Positions 27,173 to 37,417 of a stretch of DNA of 64,000 nt are shown here, in pieces. The position numbers and the translations under genes were made by a program. This DNA is from Allopontixanthobacter sediminis (GTDB lineage: Bacteria; Pseudomonadota; Alphaproteobacteria; Sphingomonadales; Sphingomonadaceae): assembly GCF_009828115.1 (NCBI RefSeq), contig NZ_WTYL01000001.1, positions 992,001 through 1,056,000 of the forward strand. Direction: 5' to 3'. Every line of letters starts with the position of its first letter. Position 1 is the stretch's first letter. Below the pieces are notes generated by a model. It was not told the origin of the DNA. It was given only the letters and a program-made list of their open reading frames with translations, and did no database searches.

Positions 27173-29050
27173 TTACCCGCGCGCGACCGCTTCCGCAGCG
27201 ATCATGCGGGCTTCGGCGGACATCCCGACGCGGTCGAGGGCCGAGACGATATGGTACAGGTGCATCGCGGTCATCTTGTCCCACCCCTCGCCCTGCATGC
27301 CGACACCGGCCAAATAGGCGACCAGGGCCGGGTTGCGGACTTCTGCCGCCCGGTCGATCAAGCGGCTCCACTTGGATTCGCGCCCGAGATTTACGGACAC
27401 GCGGCCAGAAAGGTCGGAGATTGCCGACTGCTCAATCCGGCCGAGCCCGGCCAATCCTGCCAGCAGGAATTGCGACTTGCGCTGCTCTGCGCTGGTATCG
27501 TCATCGAAAAAGCTGTCGAGCGCGCCCGTATCAACCGAACTGTCCCGCTGAGGCTGCGCAAGCGCGAGCAGTGCCCAACCCTGGCTTCCCGGCTCCACTA
27601 CCGAGGCCCAGCGCAAAGCGTTGCGGTCCAACCCGGCCGCGAGCATCGAGGCGATCAATTGCCCGGCATCAGCCTCGAAATCGGAACTGGGTGGCATCCG
27701 GGCGGCAGCATAGGCGGTCAGCACCGATCTGCTGTAAGGCGCAGGCCCCTCCCCGCTCCAGATGGACTTCATTGCGGCCAGACGGTCTCCCGGGCTGGTT
27801 CCGACATAAGCAGTTTGCAGCAGCTCGGCGGTTTGTGCGGGGGAGCCTTCGAAATCGTCGATTGCGTAGACCTGCGAGTACAGATCGACCAAGGCCGCCG
27901 AAGACAGGATGCCCTCGCTCGCGGCGCGCCCGGACGCGGCGATACGTTGCGGCAAAGCCAGCATAGGGGCGACTGCGGACACCCGGTCGTAATACGCCCC
28001 GGCATTTTCCAGCAGGCTGGCGGGTACCTCCGCGCCTACGGCGGTCGCCAGCGCGAAGCGCCAAGGGGTCATGTCCTCCACGGTATCCCATTCAAGCGTC
28101 ACCGCCCGGCGTCCGCGTCCGGCAGCCCCGGCATAGCGCTGGGCAAGCAGCACATCGATGTCGGGCGCGATCTGCCGCGAGAGGGCACGGTTAAGCTGCG
28201 AATTAGCACGCGCACCCTGCCCCGAATACGCATCGCAGATCGACTGGAGCATCCGCCATTGCGGGTCCTCGCGTTCGCCGCCCTGCAGCTTGATCGCCGG
28301 ACATGCGCCGACGAGATCCGCTGTACCGATATAGGCCGTCAGCGCGGTGTCAGTCAGCCGCTTGTCCCAATTGCTGGTGTCAACATCCTGGACCAATGTC
28401 CGCGCGGTCGAGAACTCTCCCAAGCGGTTAAGGGCATTCGCGCGCAGGGCCGCAAATTCGACCGGGTCCATCCCTTGCGGCGCTGCCAGACGACTGGCCA
28501 ACGCGCGGCGCAGCATGATGTGCCCCCAGCGCGATACCACTGGCCCCTTGGTGCCTGCCAACGCAGCCCGAACGATCGAAGCGGGCTGGTTCGCCAAGGC
28601 CACCGGCGGCAGTCCGCCTTCCTCCGCGCTCAGTATCCCCACCCGCGACAGCGAACGGCGCGCTGCAGGCGGGATATCGAACTTCGGTTTGAGACCGAGC
28701 AATTCGTCCAGTTCATCGGAGTCCATCGACTCCAGTTCGCTCAGCGATGGCAAGCCGTCGGGGACGTCGATGGGTTCCTGGCTGGTTGGCGCGCTTGGCG
28801 ATGGCAGCGGCTGGACGACCGGTGTTCCGTCCGCCGGAGGTGTGACCGGTGCAGTAGGTGCGCGCGTCGTCGGGGACGGACGGGGCGCGGGCGACGGAGT
28901 AGGAGCGGGATCGTCGAAACCCGGCGGCAACAAGGATGTCGGCGCAGCCTGTGCAATGGCCAGCGCCGAACACAACGCCAGTGCACCCGCTCCGGCAAAC
29001 AGGGCCCGTCGCAGCGGCACTATCGCGGATTTTTCTGGTTTTCCGCTCAT
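27173..29050 (-). CDS. Secreted/membrane-anchored helical-repeat protein, unknown function
   Basis: A 625-residue product with a membrane or signal segment at about 14-36 (FAGAGALALCSALAIAQA), a Pro/Thr/Ser-rich linker (about 42-95), then a long mostly alpha-helical domain rich in Ala, Leu and Asp resembling tetratricopeptide/Sel1-like arrays without a clear repeat I can delimit. Cleavage after AQA would release it to the periplasm. It starts in the ATGA overlap with the 52-residue membrane protein upstream, and xerD follows 66 bases downstream. I do not recognise the family beyond a conserved hypothetical type seen in related bacteria. A periplasmic scaffold is one possibility. Confidence 0.8.
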   Translation of the reverse strand: MSGKPEKSAIVPLRRALFAGAGALALCSALAIAQAAPTSLLPPGFDDPAPTPSPAPRPSPTTRAPTAPVTPPADGTPVVQPLPSPSAPTSQEPIDVPDGLPSLSELESMDSDELDELLGLKPKFDIPPAARRSLSRVGILSAEEGGLPPVALANQPASIVRAALAGTKGPVVSRWGHIMLRRALASRLAAPQGMDPVEFAALRANALNRLGEFSTARTLVQDVDTSNWDKRLTDTALTAYIGTADLVGACPAIKLQGGEREDPQWRMLQSICDAYSGQGARANSQLNRALSRQIAPDIDVLLAQRYAGAAGRGRRAVTLEWDTVEDMTPWRFALATAVGAEVPASLLENAGAYYDRVSAVAPMLALPQRIAASGRAASEGILSSAALVDLYSQVYAIDDFEGSPAQTAELLQTAYVGTSPGDRLAAMKSIWSGEGPAPYSRSVLTAYAAARMPPSSDFEADAGQLIASMLAAGLDRNALRWASVVEPGSQGWALLALAQPQRDSSVDTGALDSFFDDDTSAEQRKSQFLLAGLAGLGRIEQSAISDLSGRVSVNLGRESKWSRLIDRAAEVRNPALVAYLAGVGMQGEGWDKMTAMHLYHIVSALDRVGMSAEARMIAAEAVARG

Positions 29051-29205
29051 CGCGCAGGCTCCGGCAATTGGGCAGGTGGTTGGTCAGGGACTGATACGGG
29101 CTCGGCGATCGGACGCAAGGATTCTTCCCCGCCATCGATCCAAGCATAGGCCAGGACCGCCGCGACCACCGCGGCCAACAACGCTAGAATCCGTTTAGAG
29201 GACAT
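29047..29205 (-). CDS. 52-residue single-pass membrane protein
   Basis: Begins MSSKRILALLAAVVAAVLAY: a positively charged start, one transmembrane helix (about 6-22), then an acidic and Pro-rich periplasmic tail ending PPAQLPEPAR. Its TGA overlaps the ATG of the 625-residue helical protein (ATGA), so the two are translationally coupled, which strongly supports this as a real gene. The tail matches the Pro-rich linker style of the downstream protein. Function unknown; a small partner or anchor for that protein is my inference. It diverges from aroK. Confidence 0.72.
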   Translation of the reverse strand: MSSKRILALLAAVVAAVLAYAWIDGGEESLRPIAEPVSVPDQPPAQLPEPAR

Positions 29206-29276
29206 GATGAAATCTGTCTGCACCGATAGTGAACCATAGTTGCGCCCCGCCTAGCGCATCTATAGGCGAAGCGGCA

Positions 29277-29885
29277 ATGAATATGGACGATCAACCTTCG
29301 ATCCCCGTGGGACACACCAGGCCGCTCGATACCGCAGCGATCCGGGCGGTTGCCGTGCGGATTACGCGTCCTATCGTGCTTGTCGGGCTGATGGGGGCCG
29401 GGAAATCGACCATCGGCCGCCGCCTGGCCGGAATGCTCGGCACTGAATTTCTCGACGCCGATGATGCGATCGAGGATGCGGCGCAGATGTCCATCGCCGA
29501 AATCTTCGAACAATTCGGTGAAGACTACTTCCGCGACGGCGAACGCCGTGTGATCGCCCGATTGATTGAAGATTGCACCCGCGAAAGGGGCGGCGTCATC
29601 GCCACAGGCGGCGGTGCGTTCTGCAACGCCGAAACCCGCGCGCTGATCCTGGACGAGGCGATCGCGGTGTGGATCGATTGCGATATCGACACGCTGGTCG
29701 AACGCACCGGGCGGCGCAAGACCCGGCCCCTGCTACTCGGCGGCGATCCGCGCGAGATACTCGCGCGGCTGTACCGCGAACGCAAGGATTTCTACGCCCA
29801 GGCACCGGTGACGGTGAGCAGCCGGAACGGCCCGCATCAGGACACCGCACTGGCGATAATCGAGGCAGTGGACAGATGGCTGTAA
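29277..29885 (+). CDS. aroK: Shikimate kinase
   Basis: ATP-dependent phosphorylation of shikimate in the chorismate pathway. The 202-residue product has P-loop GLMGAGKST (37-45), FLDADDAIED (shikimate-binding Asp), FRDGERRVI, and TGGGAF. The adenine/lid region is RTGRRKTRPLL. The N-terminus has about 28 extra residues before the core, so the exact start is uncertain: ATG 29277 is chosen, with ATG 29283 and 29229 also in frame. It overlaps aroB by 10 bases. Confidence 0.95.
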   Translation: MNMDDQPSIPVGHTRPLDTAAIRAVAVRITRPIVLVGLMGAGKSTIGRRLAGMLGTEFLDADDAIEDAAQMSIAEIFEQFGEDYFRDGERRVIARLIEDCTRERGGVIATGGGAFCNAETRALILDEAIAVWIDCDIDTLVERTGRRKTRPLLLGGDPREILARLYRERKDFYAQAPVTVSSRNGPHQDTALAIIEAVDRWL

Positions 29886-30985
29886 TTCCCGTGGCCCTGG
29901 GCGGCCGGTCCTATGAAGTGCGCGTGGAAAGCGGTCTGCTGGCCGACGCCGCTACGCACTGCGCGCCATTCCTTCGCAAGACGCGGGTTCCGGTGATCAC
30001 GGACGAGAATGTTGCGCAGCATTGGCGCGAGCCCGTAGAGCGCTCCCTCGCCGCCGCAGGGCACGAAGCCCGCTGGCATGTGCTGCCCGCCGGTGAACGG
30101 GCCAAGAGCTGGACCGAACTCGCCAGGACCGTCGACTGGCTGCTGTCCGAAGAGGTGGAACGCGGCGATCATATTCTCGCGCTCGGGGGCGGCGTAGTGG
30201 GCGATCTGACCGGCTTTGCCGCTGCAATTTTGAAGCGCGGCTGCGGATTCGTGCAGTTGCCGACCACTCTGCTGGCTCAGGTCGACTCCTCGGTCGGCGG
30301 CAAGACCGCGATCAACACCCCCGCGGGCAAGAACCTGGTCGGTGCGTTTCACCAACCGTCGCTGGTGCTGGCGGACCTCGACGCGCTTGGCACCCTGCCC
30401 CAGCGCGAAATGCGCGCCGGTTTTGCCGAGGTGATCAAATACGGCATCCTGGGCGATCCAGAATTTTTCGACTGGTGTGAAAGAAACGGCCATGCGGCTA
30501 TTTCTGGCGACACGGACCTGCTCGAACAGGCCGTTGCCCGCAGCGTGGCCGCAAAGGCGCGGATCGTGGCGGAGGATGAACGCGAAACCACCGGCGCGCG
30601 TGCGTTGCTCAATCTTGGACATACATTCGGCCATGCGCTGGAGGCGCAAACCGGTTTCTCGGACCGCCTGCTTCACGGAGAGGGCGTTGCGCTGGGCATG
30701 GTCTTGGCCGCGCGCTATTCTGCGCGCCGCGGACTCATCGCGCCTGACGACGCGGCGAGGGTCGCGACCGCAATCGCGGCCGCCGGGCTACAAACCGAAA
30801 TTTCGACGCTTGGCCTTACCTGCACCGGCACCGCGCTGGCCGACCACATGATGCACGACAAGAAGATGGATGCCGGTACCCTGCCGTTCATTTTGCTGCG
30901 CAGCATCGGTGCAGCATTCCTCGACCGCGAAGTCGCGTTGATCGATGTCTCCGCTTTTCTGGACGAGCAATTGCTGGCGGGTTAG
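29876..30985 (+). CDS. aroB: 3-dehydroquinate synthase
   Basis: NAD- and Zn-dependent cyclisation of DAHP to 3-dehydroquinate. The 369-residue product starts MAVIPVALGGRSYEV inside the aroK 3' end. It has ALGGGVVGDLTGFAAA (NAD loop), LPTTLLAQVDSSVGGKTAIN, GFAEVIKYG, LNLGHTFGHALE and LLHGEGVALGM, including the zinc-binding Glu and His residues. The aroK-aroB order is the usual one. It converges with pccA, leaving six bases between the stops. Confidence 0.97.
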   Translation: MAVIPVALGGRSYEVRVESGLLADAATHCAPFLRKTRVPVITDENVAQHWREPVERSLAAAGHEARWHVLPAGERAKSWTELARTVDWLLSEEVERGDHILALGGGVVGDLTGFAAAILKRGCGFVQLPTTLLAQVDSSVGGKTAINTPAGKNLVGAFHQPSLVLADLDALGTLPQREMRAGFAEVIKYGILGDPEFFDWCERNGHAAISGDTDLLEQAVARSVAAKARIVAEDERETTGARALLNLGHTFGHALEAQTGFSDRLLHGEGVALGMVLAARYSARRGLIAPDDAARVATAIAAAGLQTEISTLGLTCTGTALADHMMHDKKMDAGTLPFILLRSIGAAFLDREVALIDVSAFLDEQLLAG

Positions 30986-30991
30986 CTGTTC

Positions 30992-33037
30992 CTATTCCAG
31001 CTCCAGTATAACCGCATCCACGGCCAGGCTTTCGCCCTGAGCTGCGTTGATTTTCGCCACCACTCCGGCCTTTTCGGCACGAAGGATGTTTTCCATCTTC
31101 ATCGCCTCGACAGTGGCGAGCGGCTGGCCGGGCTGGACTTCCTCGCCCTCCTCGACATGCAGCTTCATCAGGAGGCCGGGCATCGGGCAGATCAGGAACT
31201 TGGAGAGATCGGGCGGGATCTTCTCGATCATGTGGCCCGCAAGATGCGCGATATGGGCCGGGAGTATTCGCAGCGCATGTTTCGCGCCGCGCGTCGTGAT
31301 GGTGTAGCCTGAGCGCGTGGGTGCCAGCTGGATGGTTAGCGCGTCTGATTGTCCAGCGCCTCCCGAAGGGTCTTCGACATCGACATCGATCATTACGTCG
31401 CCCGGCGTATATTCCATTTCCAGCTCGATCTGGACACCATCGACGGTGACGCCTTCTTCCTCGAGGCTGACTGCATAATCACGGCCGTCCAATGTCACCA
31501 CCCAATCGCCCGGGGGCGCAGTGCGGCCATTCAGCCGCTGGTCGATCCGCTGGGCGCGGTCGGCGTTGGCGGTGGCGATCACCCCTACAATTGCAGCCAG
31601 TGCGCGCTTGAGATGGTCCGATGTCGCCGCGCCTTCGAAGCCGTCGGGATATTCCTCGGCGATAAAGCCGGTGGTGAGTTCGCCGGAACGGAAGCGCGGA
31701 TGCTGCATGATCGCGCTGAGAAAATCGACGTTATGCCCCAGGCCTTCGATCCGAAACGCATCGAGCGCCTGCACCTGCAAGTTCGCGGCTTCGTCCCGCG
31801 TTTCGCCCCAGGTCACCAGCTTGGCAATCATCGGGTCGTAGAACATGCTGACTTCGCCGCCCTCGAAGACGCCGTCATCGACCCGGATGCCTTCCACTCC
31901 GCGCCGACCGTTTGCCGCACCGTCATCGGCCCATGGTTCGACCGGCGGTTCGTAATGCACCAATCGGCCGGTGCTGGGCAGGAACCCGCGATAGGGGTCC
32001 TCGGCATAGACGCGGTTCTCGATGGCCCAGCCATCAATCCCGATATCGTCCTGCGCCATTGCCAGCTTCTCGCCCGCCGCGACACGGATCATCTGTTCGA
32101 CCAGGTCGATGCCGGTAATCGCCTCGGTCACGGGATGTTCGACTTGCAGCCGGGTGTTCATTTCCAGGAAGTAGAAGCTCTCCCCGCTAGGGTCCGCGCC
32201 GCTGACGATCAGTTCGACGGTGCCTGCGCTATGATAGCCGACCGCCGCTGCCAGGGCGACGCATTGCTCGCCCATTGCCTTGCGCATCTTTGGCGTGACG
32301 AAGGGCGACGGCGCTTCCTCGACAACTTTCTGATGGCGGCGCTGGATGCTGCATTCGCGTTCGTTGAGGTAAAGAATATTGCCGTGCTTGTCGCCGAGGA
32401 TCTGGATCTCGATATGGCGCGGGTTGAGGATGAATTTTTCGATAAACACGCGGTCGTCACCGAAGCTGTTCAGCCCTTCCCGCTTGGTCGCCTCGAACCC
32501 TTCGCGGACGTCCTGCTCATTATAGGCGAGCCGCATACCCTTGCCGCCGCCACCCGCGCTGGCCTTCATCATCACCGGGTAGCCGATTTCTTCCGAAATC
32601 CGCACCGCGTGCTCGGTATCGTCGATCTCGCCAACGAACCCAGGCACGACGTTGACACCGGCTTCCAGAGCCAGCTTCTTGCTTTCGATCTTGTCACCCA
32701 TCGCGGCGATCGCGTTTACCGGCGGGCCGATGAACTCGATGCCTTCCTTGGCCAGCGCTTCGGCGAAGCTGGTCCGTTCGGACAGAAAGCCGTAACCCGG
32801 GTGGACCGCCTCGGCCCCGGTCTGCTTGCACGCCGCGATGATCTTTTCGGGCACCAGATAGCTTTCCGATGCCGCCGAAGGACCGATATGCACGGCCTCG
32901 TCCGCCATCTTGACGAACGGAGCGCGCGCGTCGGCGTCGGAATAGACCGCCACGGTGGCGATCCCCATCCGGCGCGCGGTCTTGATCACGCGGCAGGCGA
33001 TTTCGCCGCGGTTGGCAATCAGGATCTTCTTGAACAT
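30992..33037 (-). CDS. pccA: Propionyl-CoA carboxylase, biotin carboxylase/carrier (alpha) subunit
   Basis: Carboxylates biotin with ATP and bicarbonate and passes it to PccB to make methylmalonyl-CoA. The 681-residue product has the biotin carboxylase domain MFKKILIANRGEIACRVIKT, KASAGGGGKGMR (ATP-grasp loop), FLEMNTRLQVEHPVTE, a central BT-type domain, and a C-terminal biotinyl domain with VEAMKMEN (biotin on Lys647). Its length and lack of a separate carrier fit PccA rather than AccC. It is the last gene of the mutase-bioB-pccA group and its ATG touches the stop of the LprI gene. Confidence 0.95.
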   Translation of the reverse strand: MFKKILIANRGEIACRVIKTARRMGIATVAVYSDADARAPFVKMADEAVHIGPSAASESYLVPEKIIAACKQTGAEAVHPGYGFLSERTSFAEALAKEGIEFIGPPVNAIAAMGDKIESKKLALEAGVNVVPGFVGEIDDTEHAVRISEEIGYPVMMKASAGGGGKGMRLAYNEQDVREGFEATKREGLNSFGDDRVFIEKFILNPRHIEIQILGDKHGNILYLNERECSIQRRHQKVVEEAPSPFVTPKMRKAMGEQCVALAAAVGYHSAGTVELIVSGADPSGESFYFLEMNTRLQVEHPVTEAITGIDLVEQMIRVAAGEKLAMAQDDIGIDGWAIENRVYAEDPYRGFLPSTGRLVHYEPPVEPWADDGAANGRRGVEGIRVDDGVFEGGEVSMFYDPMIAKLVTWGETRDEAANLQVQALDAFRIEGLGHNVDFLSAIMQHPRFRSGELTTGFIAEEYPDGFEGAATSDHLKRALAAIVGVIATANADRAQRIDQRLNGRTAPPGDWVVTLDGRDYAVSLEEEGVTVDGVQIELEMEYTPGDVMIDVDVEDPSGGAGQSDALTIQLAPTRSGYTITTRGAKHALRILPAHIAHLAGHMIEKIPPDLSKFLICPMPGLLMKLHVEEGEEVQPGQPLATVEAMKMENILRAEKAGVVAKINAAQGESLAVDAVILELE

Positions 33038-33423
33038 CAGTATGTTTCCACCAATTCAGCCAGTTGGGCGGTTCGCGCCCGGGTCAGTTGTGCCAGGCAG
33101 CCCGATACGAGCAGCGGTTCCAGGCTGCCGCCGCGTGCGAAATAGCCCTCGTTCCGGCAGTGATTGTCACGGTAGGCCAGCCAGGCGCGCTGGGCCGCCA
33201 GCAGTGTTTCGAAATAGCCGGGACGGCTGTCGTATTCGCGGCCCAGACTCGCGTCGCGCTGCTTCATCTCCGCAGCGGTGATTTTCCACTGCGCGTTGAG
33301 TTCGGCATCGGCTGCCTTGTAGTCTTGATGCGCGCATTGGTTCATCGCCATCTGCGTCATCGCATTGTCGCAATCGGGCGCAGGTTCGCTCGCCATCAGA
33401 GATAGTGGCAGCAAAGCAATCAT
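33037..33423 (-). CDS. LprI-family (DUF1311) secreted protein
   Basis: A 128-residue product with a short hydrophobic start ([12 protein letters not shown]) that is a weak signal peptide, then the LprI core: CDNAMTQMAMNQCAHQDYKAADAELNAQWK and AAQRAWLAYRDNHC, with paired cysteines typical of the family. Members inhibit lysozyme or have unknown envelope roles. An in-frame stop (33430-33432) lies two codons upstream, so the ATG at 33423, overlapping the previous stop as ATGA, is the only start. Its place inside a metabolic operon is unexpected. Confidence 0.85.
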   Translation of the reverse strand: MIALLPLSLMASEPAPDCDNAMTQMAMNQCAHQDYKAADAELNAQWKITAAEMKQRDASLGREYDSRPGYFETLLAAQRAWLAYRDNHCRNEGYFARGGSLEPLLVSGCLAQLTRARTAQLAELVETY

Positions 33424-34220
33424 GCGGCATTACCTTCGCGCTGCGCGGCGAAACCTGTCAGGGCAGCGGCGTAATGGGGCGCACCGCGCCGGTCGCCTTC
33501 GCCTTGCAGCAGTGATTCCATCGCAGCGGCTAGAATCGAAACATTGGACTGCATGAGGCTGCCGAGACGGGCGACATAAACTCCGATGGTGAACAGGATC
33601 GCGCCCGTTTCGGGAAGGCGCCGCAAGGTCTGGCGCTCACTACGGATGAACAGCGTATCGCCAGCGTTGTCCGCGGTGACGTGGCTGAAGGCGACGTCCG
33701 GCGCGCTGTCCGCGATCCAGCGCATGTCCGACGTCGGGGTGATGAACCAGTTGCACCGCCCGAAAATGCGACCGGGCTTCAGTTTTGCCATGAAATGATC
33801 GACCCCGCTGGCCAATTGCTGTGCATAGCCCTGAATCGGCGCGTGCATCGCGGAAAGCGGCAGGCCCATCTTGTCCTTGGGGTGCCAATCGGTGGGCCAG
33901 GCAACGGCTGCACCTATGAGGCGGTATTCATCCTCGTCCGCGCGGCGGGTGAGCAGGCACATGTCCTCGTGGTGCGCCATCGCCGCTTCGGGTAGCGAAC
34001 CGTTTAGGCCCAGCATTTGCGCGAGTTCCTCGCCCGGCGCATCGGCTTCACGCGTCAATAGAATGCCGCCGGGATGCGCGGCAAACCCGGCTTTGCGCGC
34101 CGAGAGGTCTGGATTGCGCTGCAACCACTCATCTTCCGACAGACTGACCAGCCCCATCTTGAGCTGGCCGCCGCCGCGGGCGCGGGGCAGTAATTCATCG
34201 ACGGAGAAGCCAAGGCTCAC
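33420..34220 (-). CDS. Heme-dependent oxidative N-demethylase family protein (DUF3445)
   Basis: A 266-residue product of the DUF3445/HODM family, whose studied fungal-type and bacterial members demethylate amines or are heme proteins. Conserved elements seen are [38 protein letters not shown] and [15 protein letters not shown], with a candidate heme-ligand region near [20 protein letters not shown]. The start is GTG at 34220 overlapping the bioB stop as GTGA. Physiological substrate unknown; its operon position between bioB and pccA does not reveal it. Confidence 0.78.
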   Translation of the reverse strand: MSLGFSVDELLPRARGGGQLKMGLVSLSEDEWLQRNPDLSARKAGFAAHPGGILLTREADAPGEELAQMLGLNGSLPEAAMAHHEDMCLLTRRADEDEYRLIGAAVAWPTDWHPKDKMGLPLSAMHAPIQGYAQQLASGVDHFMAKLKPGRIFGRCNWFITPTSDMRWIADSAPDVAFSHVTADNAGDTLFIRSERQTLRRLPETGAILFTIGVYVARLGSLMQSNVSILAAAMESLLQGEGDRRGAPHYAAALTGFAAQREGNAA

Positions 34221-35227
34221 TCGGCCGGTTCCGCCACTTTGCAGGCGCGGAGCGGTTCTTCTCCCTGCAATGCGGTAAGGCCGAGGCGCGCGAACAATGC
34301 CGCATCGCTATCGTCGCCGGCATTTGGCGCGGTCAGCAATTTGTCGCCGGTGAAGATCGAATTCGCGCCCGCCATAAAGCACAGCGCCTGCGCCGCGTCG
34401 GACATGCTTTCGCGCCCGGCAGACAGCCGCACCATGCTCAGCGGCATCGTGATCCGCGCGACCGCGACGGTGCGGACGAATTCGATATCGTCGATCTTGG
34501 CCAAGGGGGTATCGGCCAGCATATCGCCCAGCACGGTGCCCTTGACCGGCACCAAGGCGTTGACCGGGACGCTCTCGGGGTGCTGCGGCAGCGTGGCGAG
34601 CGTGTGGATGAAGCCGACCCGGTCTTCCCGCGTTTCGCCCATGCCGACAATCCCGCCGCTGCACACGTTGATGCCCGACTTGCGCACATGATCCAGCGTT
34701 TCGAGCCGCTCGCCCATCGTACGCGTTGTGATGACGCGCTCGTAATATTCCGGGCTGCTGTCGATGTTGTGGTTGTAATAATCGAGGCCAGCGTCCGCCA
34801 GCATGCCCGCCTGTTTCGGAGTCAGCATACCAAGCGTCATGCAAGTTTCGAGACCCATGGCGCGCACGCCCTTCACGATCTCGACAATCGCGGGCATATC
34901 GCGGTCCTTGGGGTTGCGCCATGCCGCGCCCATGCAGAAACGCTGGCTGCCGTGGTCCTTGGCCTGCGCCGCGGACTGCAACACCGCCTGCACATCCATC
35001 AGCTTGGTCGCTTCGACCCCGCTGTCCGCCTTCACCGACTGGCTGCAATAGCCGCAATCTTCCGGACAACCGCCGGTCTTGATGCTGAGCAAGGTGCACA
35101 ATTGCACCTGATCCGCAGGGTGATTCTGGCGGTGGATGGACGCTGCCTGGAACAGCAGCTCCGTGAACGGAAGGTCGAACAGCGAGGCGATTTCAGTGCG
35201 GGACCAATCGGTGCGGATCTCGGTCAT
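34217..35227 (-). CDS. bioB: Biotin synthase
   Basis: Radical SAM enzyme inserting sulfur into dethiobiotin. The 336-residue product has the SAM cluster cysteines Cys54, Cys58 and Cys61 in [14 protein letters not shown]. Residues for the second cluster lie downstream ([17 protein letters not shown]-like [16 protein letters not shown]). It sits between methylmalonyl-CoA mutase and the HODM-like gene with 4-base overlaps on both sides, and no other bio genes are present. This suggests that biotin supply is co-regulated with the biotin enzyme PccA. Confidence 0.97.
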   Translation of the reverse strand: MTEIRTDWSRTEIASLFDLPFTELLFQAASIHRQNHPADQVQLCTLLSIKTGGCPEDCGYCSQSVKADSGVEATKLMDVQAVLQSAAQAKDHGSQRFCMGAAWRNPKDRDMPAIVEIVKGVRAMGLETCMTLGMLTPKQAGMLADAGLDYYNHNIDSSPEYYERVITTRTMGERLETLDHVRKSGINVCSGGIVGMGETREDRVGFIHTLATLPQHPESVPVNALVPVKGTVLGDMLADTPLAKIDDIEFVRTVAVARITMPLSMVRLSAGRESMSDAAQALCFMAGANSIFTGDKLLTAPNAGDDSDAALFARLGLTALQGEEPLRACKVAEPAE

Positions 35228-37368
35228 TCTGCGGCCTCCAAGGTTTCGCCAGCAGGCGGCATATTATGGCCAAGCAGGCGGAGCATATCCGCGCCGCATT
35301 CCACCACGTTGCTGCCCGGGCCGTAGATGCCCTGCACTCCGGCTTCGCGGAGGAATTCGTAATCCTGCGGCGGGATCACGCCGCCCGCGACGACCTTGAT
35401 ATCGGCACGGCCCGCGTCCTTCAGCAGGCGGACCAGTTCGGGGATCAGTGTCTTATGCCCGGCGGCGAGGCTGCTGGCGCCGATCGCGTCGACATCTTTT
35501 TCCAGTGCCATCGCGGCGGCTTCTTCGGGGGTCTGGAACAGCGGACCGGAAACCACTTCGAAACCCATGTCGGTGAAAGCGCTGGCGATCACATTCGCGC
35601 CGCGATCGTGGCCATCCTGGCCCATCTTGGCGACCATGATCTTTGGCTTGCGGCCAAGACGGCGTTCCACAGCATTGACGCCGTCAAGCACCTGCGCCCA
35701 GCGCTGGTCGAATTCGTAGGCGGTCTTGTAAACGCCCTTTACCGGCGTCGGAACGGTATCGTAGCGGCCGAAAACGGCCTCCATAGCCGTAGAAATCTCG
35801 CCCAGGGTAGCGCGCTCGCGGGCCGCGTCGACTGCGAGAGCCAGAAGATTGCCGCCACCCTTCGCGCCTTCGGTCAGGGCCTTCAGCGCCGCCTTGCACG
35901 CGGCCTCGTGACGACCCGCGCGGTTCTTTTCCAGCCGCGTTATCTGGCCCTCGCGCACCGCGTGGTTGTCGATGTCGAGCGTGTCCATATGATCTTCGGT
36001 GCCAAGACGGTATTTGTTGACCCCGATGATCACGTCTTCGCCGCGGTCGACGCGGGTCTGCTTGGCAGCGGCTGCTTCCTCGATCCGCTGCTTGGGCATT
36101 CCCGAGGCAACCGCCTTGGTCATGCCGCCAGCCGCGTCCACCTCGGCCATCAAAGCTTCTGCTTCCTCGACCAGCTTCGCAGTCAGCGCTTCGATATAAT
36201 AGCTGCCGCCAAGGGGATCGACCACATTGGTGATGCCGGTTTCTTCCTGCAGCACCAATTGCGTGTTGCGCGCGATACGGGCGCTGAAATCGGTCGGCAG
36301 TGCGATCGCTTCATCCAGCGCGTTGGTGTGGAGCGACTGCGTGCCGCCCAGCGTCGCCGCCATCGCTTCCACGGTCGTGCGGATGACGTTGTTATACGGG
36401 TCCTGCTCCTGCAAACTGACACCCGAAGTCTGGCAATGGGTACGCAGCATCTTGGAGCGTTCGGATTTTGCGCCCAGATCGTCCATCACCTTGTACCACA
36501 GGGTGCGAGCCGCGCGCAGCTTGGCGATTTCCATGAAGAAGTTCATGCCGATGCCGAAGAAGAACGAGAGCCGCCCGGCGAAGGCGTCGATATTCAGCCC
36601 GGTGGCCATCGCCGATTTCACGTATTCCTTGCCGTCGGCAATGGTGAACGCGAGTTCCTGCACCGCCGTCGCCCCGGCTTCGTGCATATGATAACCGCTG
36701 ATCGAGATGCTGTTGAACTGCGGCATATGGGCGGAAGTGTAGGTGATGATGTCCGACACGATCCGCATGCTCGGCGCAGGGGGATAGATGTAGGTGTTGC
36801 GCACCATGAATTCCTTGAGGATATCGTTCTGGATGGTGCCGGACAGTTTCTCGCTTCCAACCCCCTGCTCCTCGCCCGCAACGATGTAGAACGCGAGGAT
36901 CGGGATCACCGCGCCGTTCATGGTCATGGAAACGGACATCGTATCGAGCGGGATCTGGTCGAACAAAATCTGCATGTCCTCGACCGTGTCGATCGCCACG
37001 CCCGCCTTGCCGACATCGCCGACAACGCGGGGATGATCGCTGTCATAACCCCGATGGGTGGCCAGATCGAAAGCGACCGACAGGCCTTTCTGACCCGCTG
37101 CCAGATTGCGGCGGTAGAAAGCGTTCGATTCCTCGGCAGTGGAAAAGCCCGCATATTGCCGGATCGTCCAAGGGCGGCCGGCATACATGGTGGCCTTCAC
37201 ACCGCGAGTGAACGGGGCGAAGCCCGGTAGGCCTGGATCCAGCGCATCCTCCGCGGTATACAGCGGCTTGATCGGGAATCCTTCGGGCGTGTTCCACGTC
37301 AGGTCGGCGCCCTTGACCTCCTTGTCGGCAAGGGTCTGCCAGTCGGTTTTGGTCGGTTTTTCGGTCAT
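35224..37368 (-). CDS. scpA: Methylmalonyl-CoA mutase (single-subunit, AdoCbl-dependent)
   Basis: Isomerises (R)-methylmalonyl-CoA to succinyl-CoA, the last step of propionate breakdown. The 714-residue product has the catalytic barrel ([33 protein letters not shown]) and the C-terminal cobalamin-binding domain with [17 protein letters not shown] (DxHxxG, lower axial His) and [12 protein letters not shown]. Its length matches the single-chain bacterial type rather than split McmA1/A2. It overlaps bioB by ATGA. No B12 riboswitch was recognised upstream. Confidence 0.96.
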   Translation of the reverse strand: MTEKPTKTDWQTLADKEVKGADLTWNTPEGFPIKPLYTAEDALDPGLPGFAPFTRGVKATMYAGRPWTIRQYAGFSTAEESNAFYRRNLAAGQKGLSVAFDLATHRGYDSDHPRVVGDVGKAGVAIDTVEDMQILFDQIPLDTMSVSMTMNGAVIPILAFYIVAGEEQGVGSEKLSGTIQNDILKEFMVRNTYIYPPAPSMRIVSDIITYTSAHMPQFNSISISGYHMHEAGATAVQELAFTIADGKEYVKSAMATGLNIDAFAGRLSFFFGIGMNFFMEIAKLRAARTLWYKVMDDLGAKSERSKMLRTHCQTSGVSLQEQDPYNNVIRTTVEAMAATLGGTQSLHTNALDEAIALPTDFSARIARNTQLVLQEETGITNVVDPLGGSYYIEALTAKLVEEAEALMAEVDAAGGMTKAVASGMPKQRIEEAAAAKQTRVDRGEDVIIGVNKYRLGTEDHMDTLDIDNHAVREGQITRLEKNRAGRHEAACKAALKALTEGAKGGGNLLALAVDAARERATLGEISTAMEAVFGRYDTVPTPVKGVYKTAYEFDQRWAQVLDGVNAVERRLGRKPKIMVAKMGQDGHDRGANVIASAFTDMGFEVVSGPLFQTPEEAAAMALEKDVDAIGASSLAAGHKTLIPELVRLLKDAGRADIKVVAGGVIPPQDYEFLREAGVQGIYGPGSNVVECGADMLRLLGHNMPPAGETLEAAE

Positions 37369-37417
37369 AGCCTAAACAGTATCCGTTGGGTTCAGTCGGA
37401 AGGGGTAATCGAGGGCG

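Noticed and set aside
31349-33145. Plus-strand open frame of 598 codons over pccA
   Set aside because: Antisense shadow of a well-identified gene; the product shows no domain and is rich in His/Arg/Asp as expected from reversed codons.
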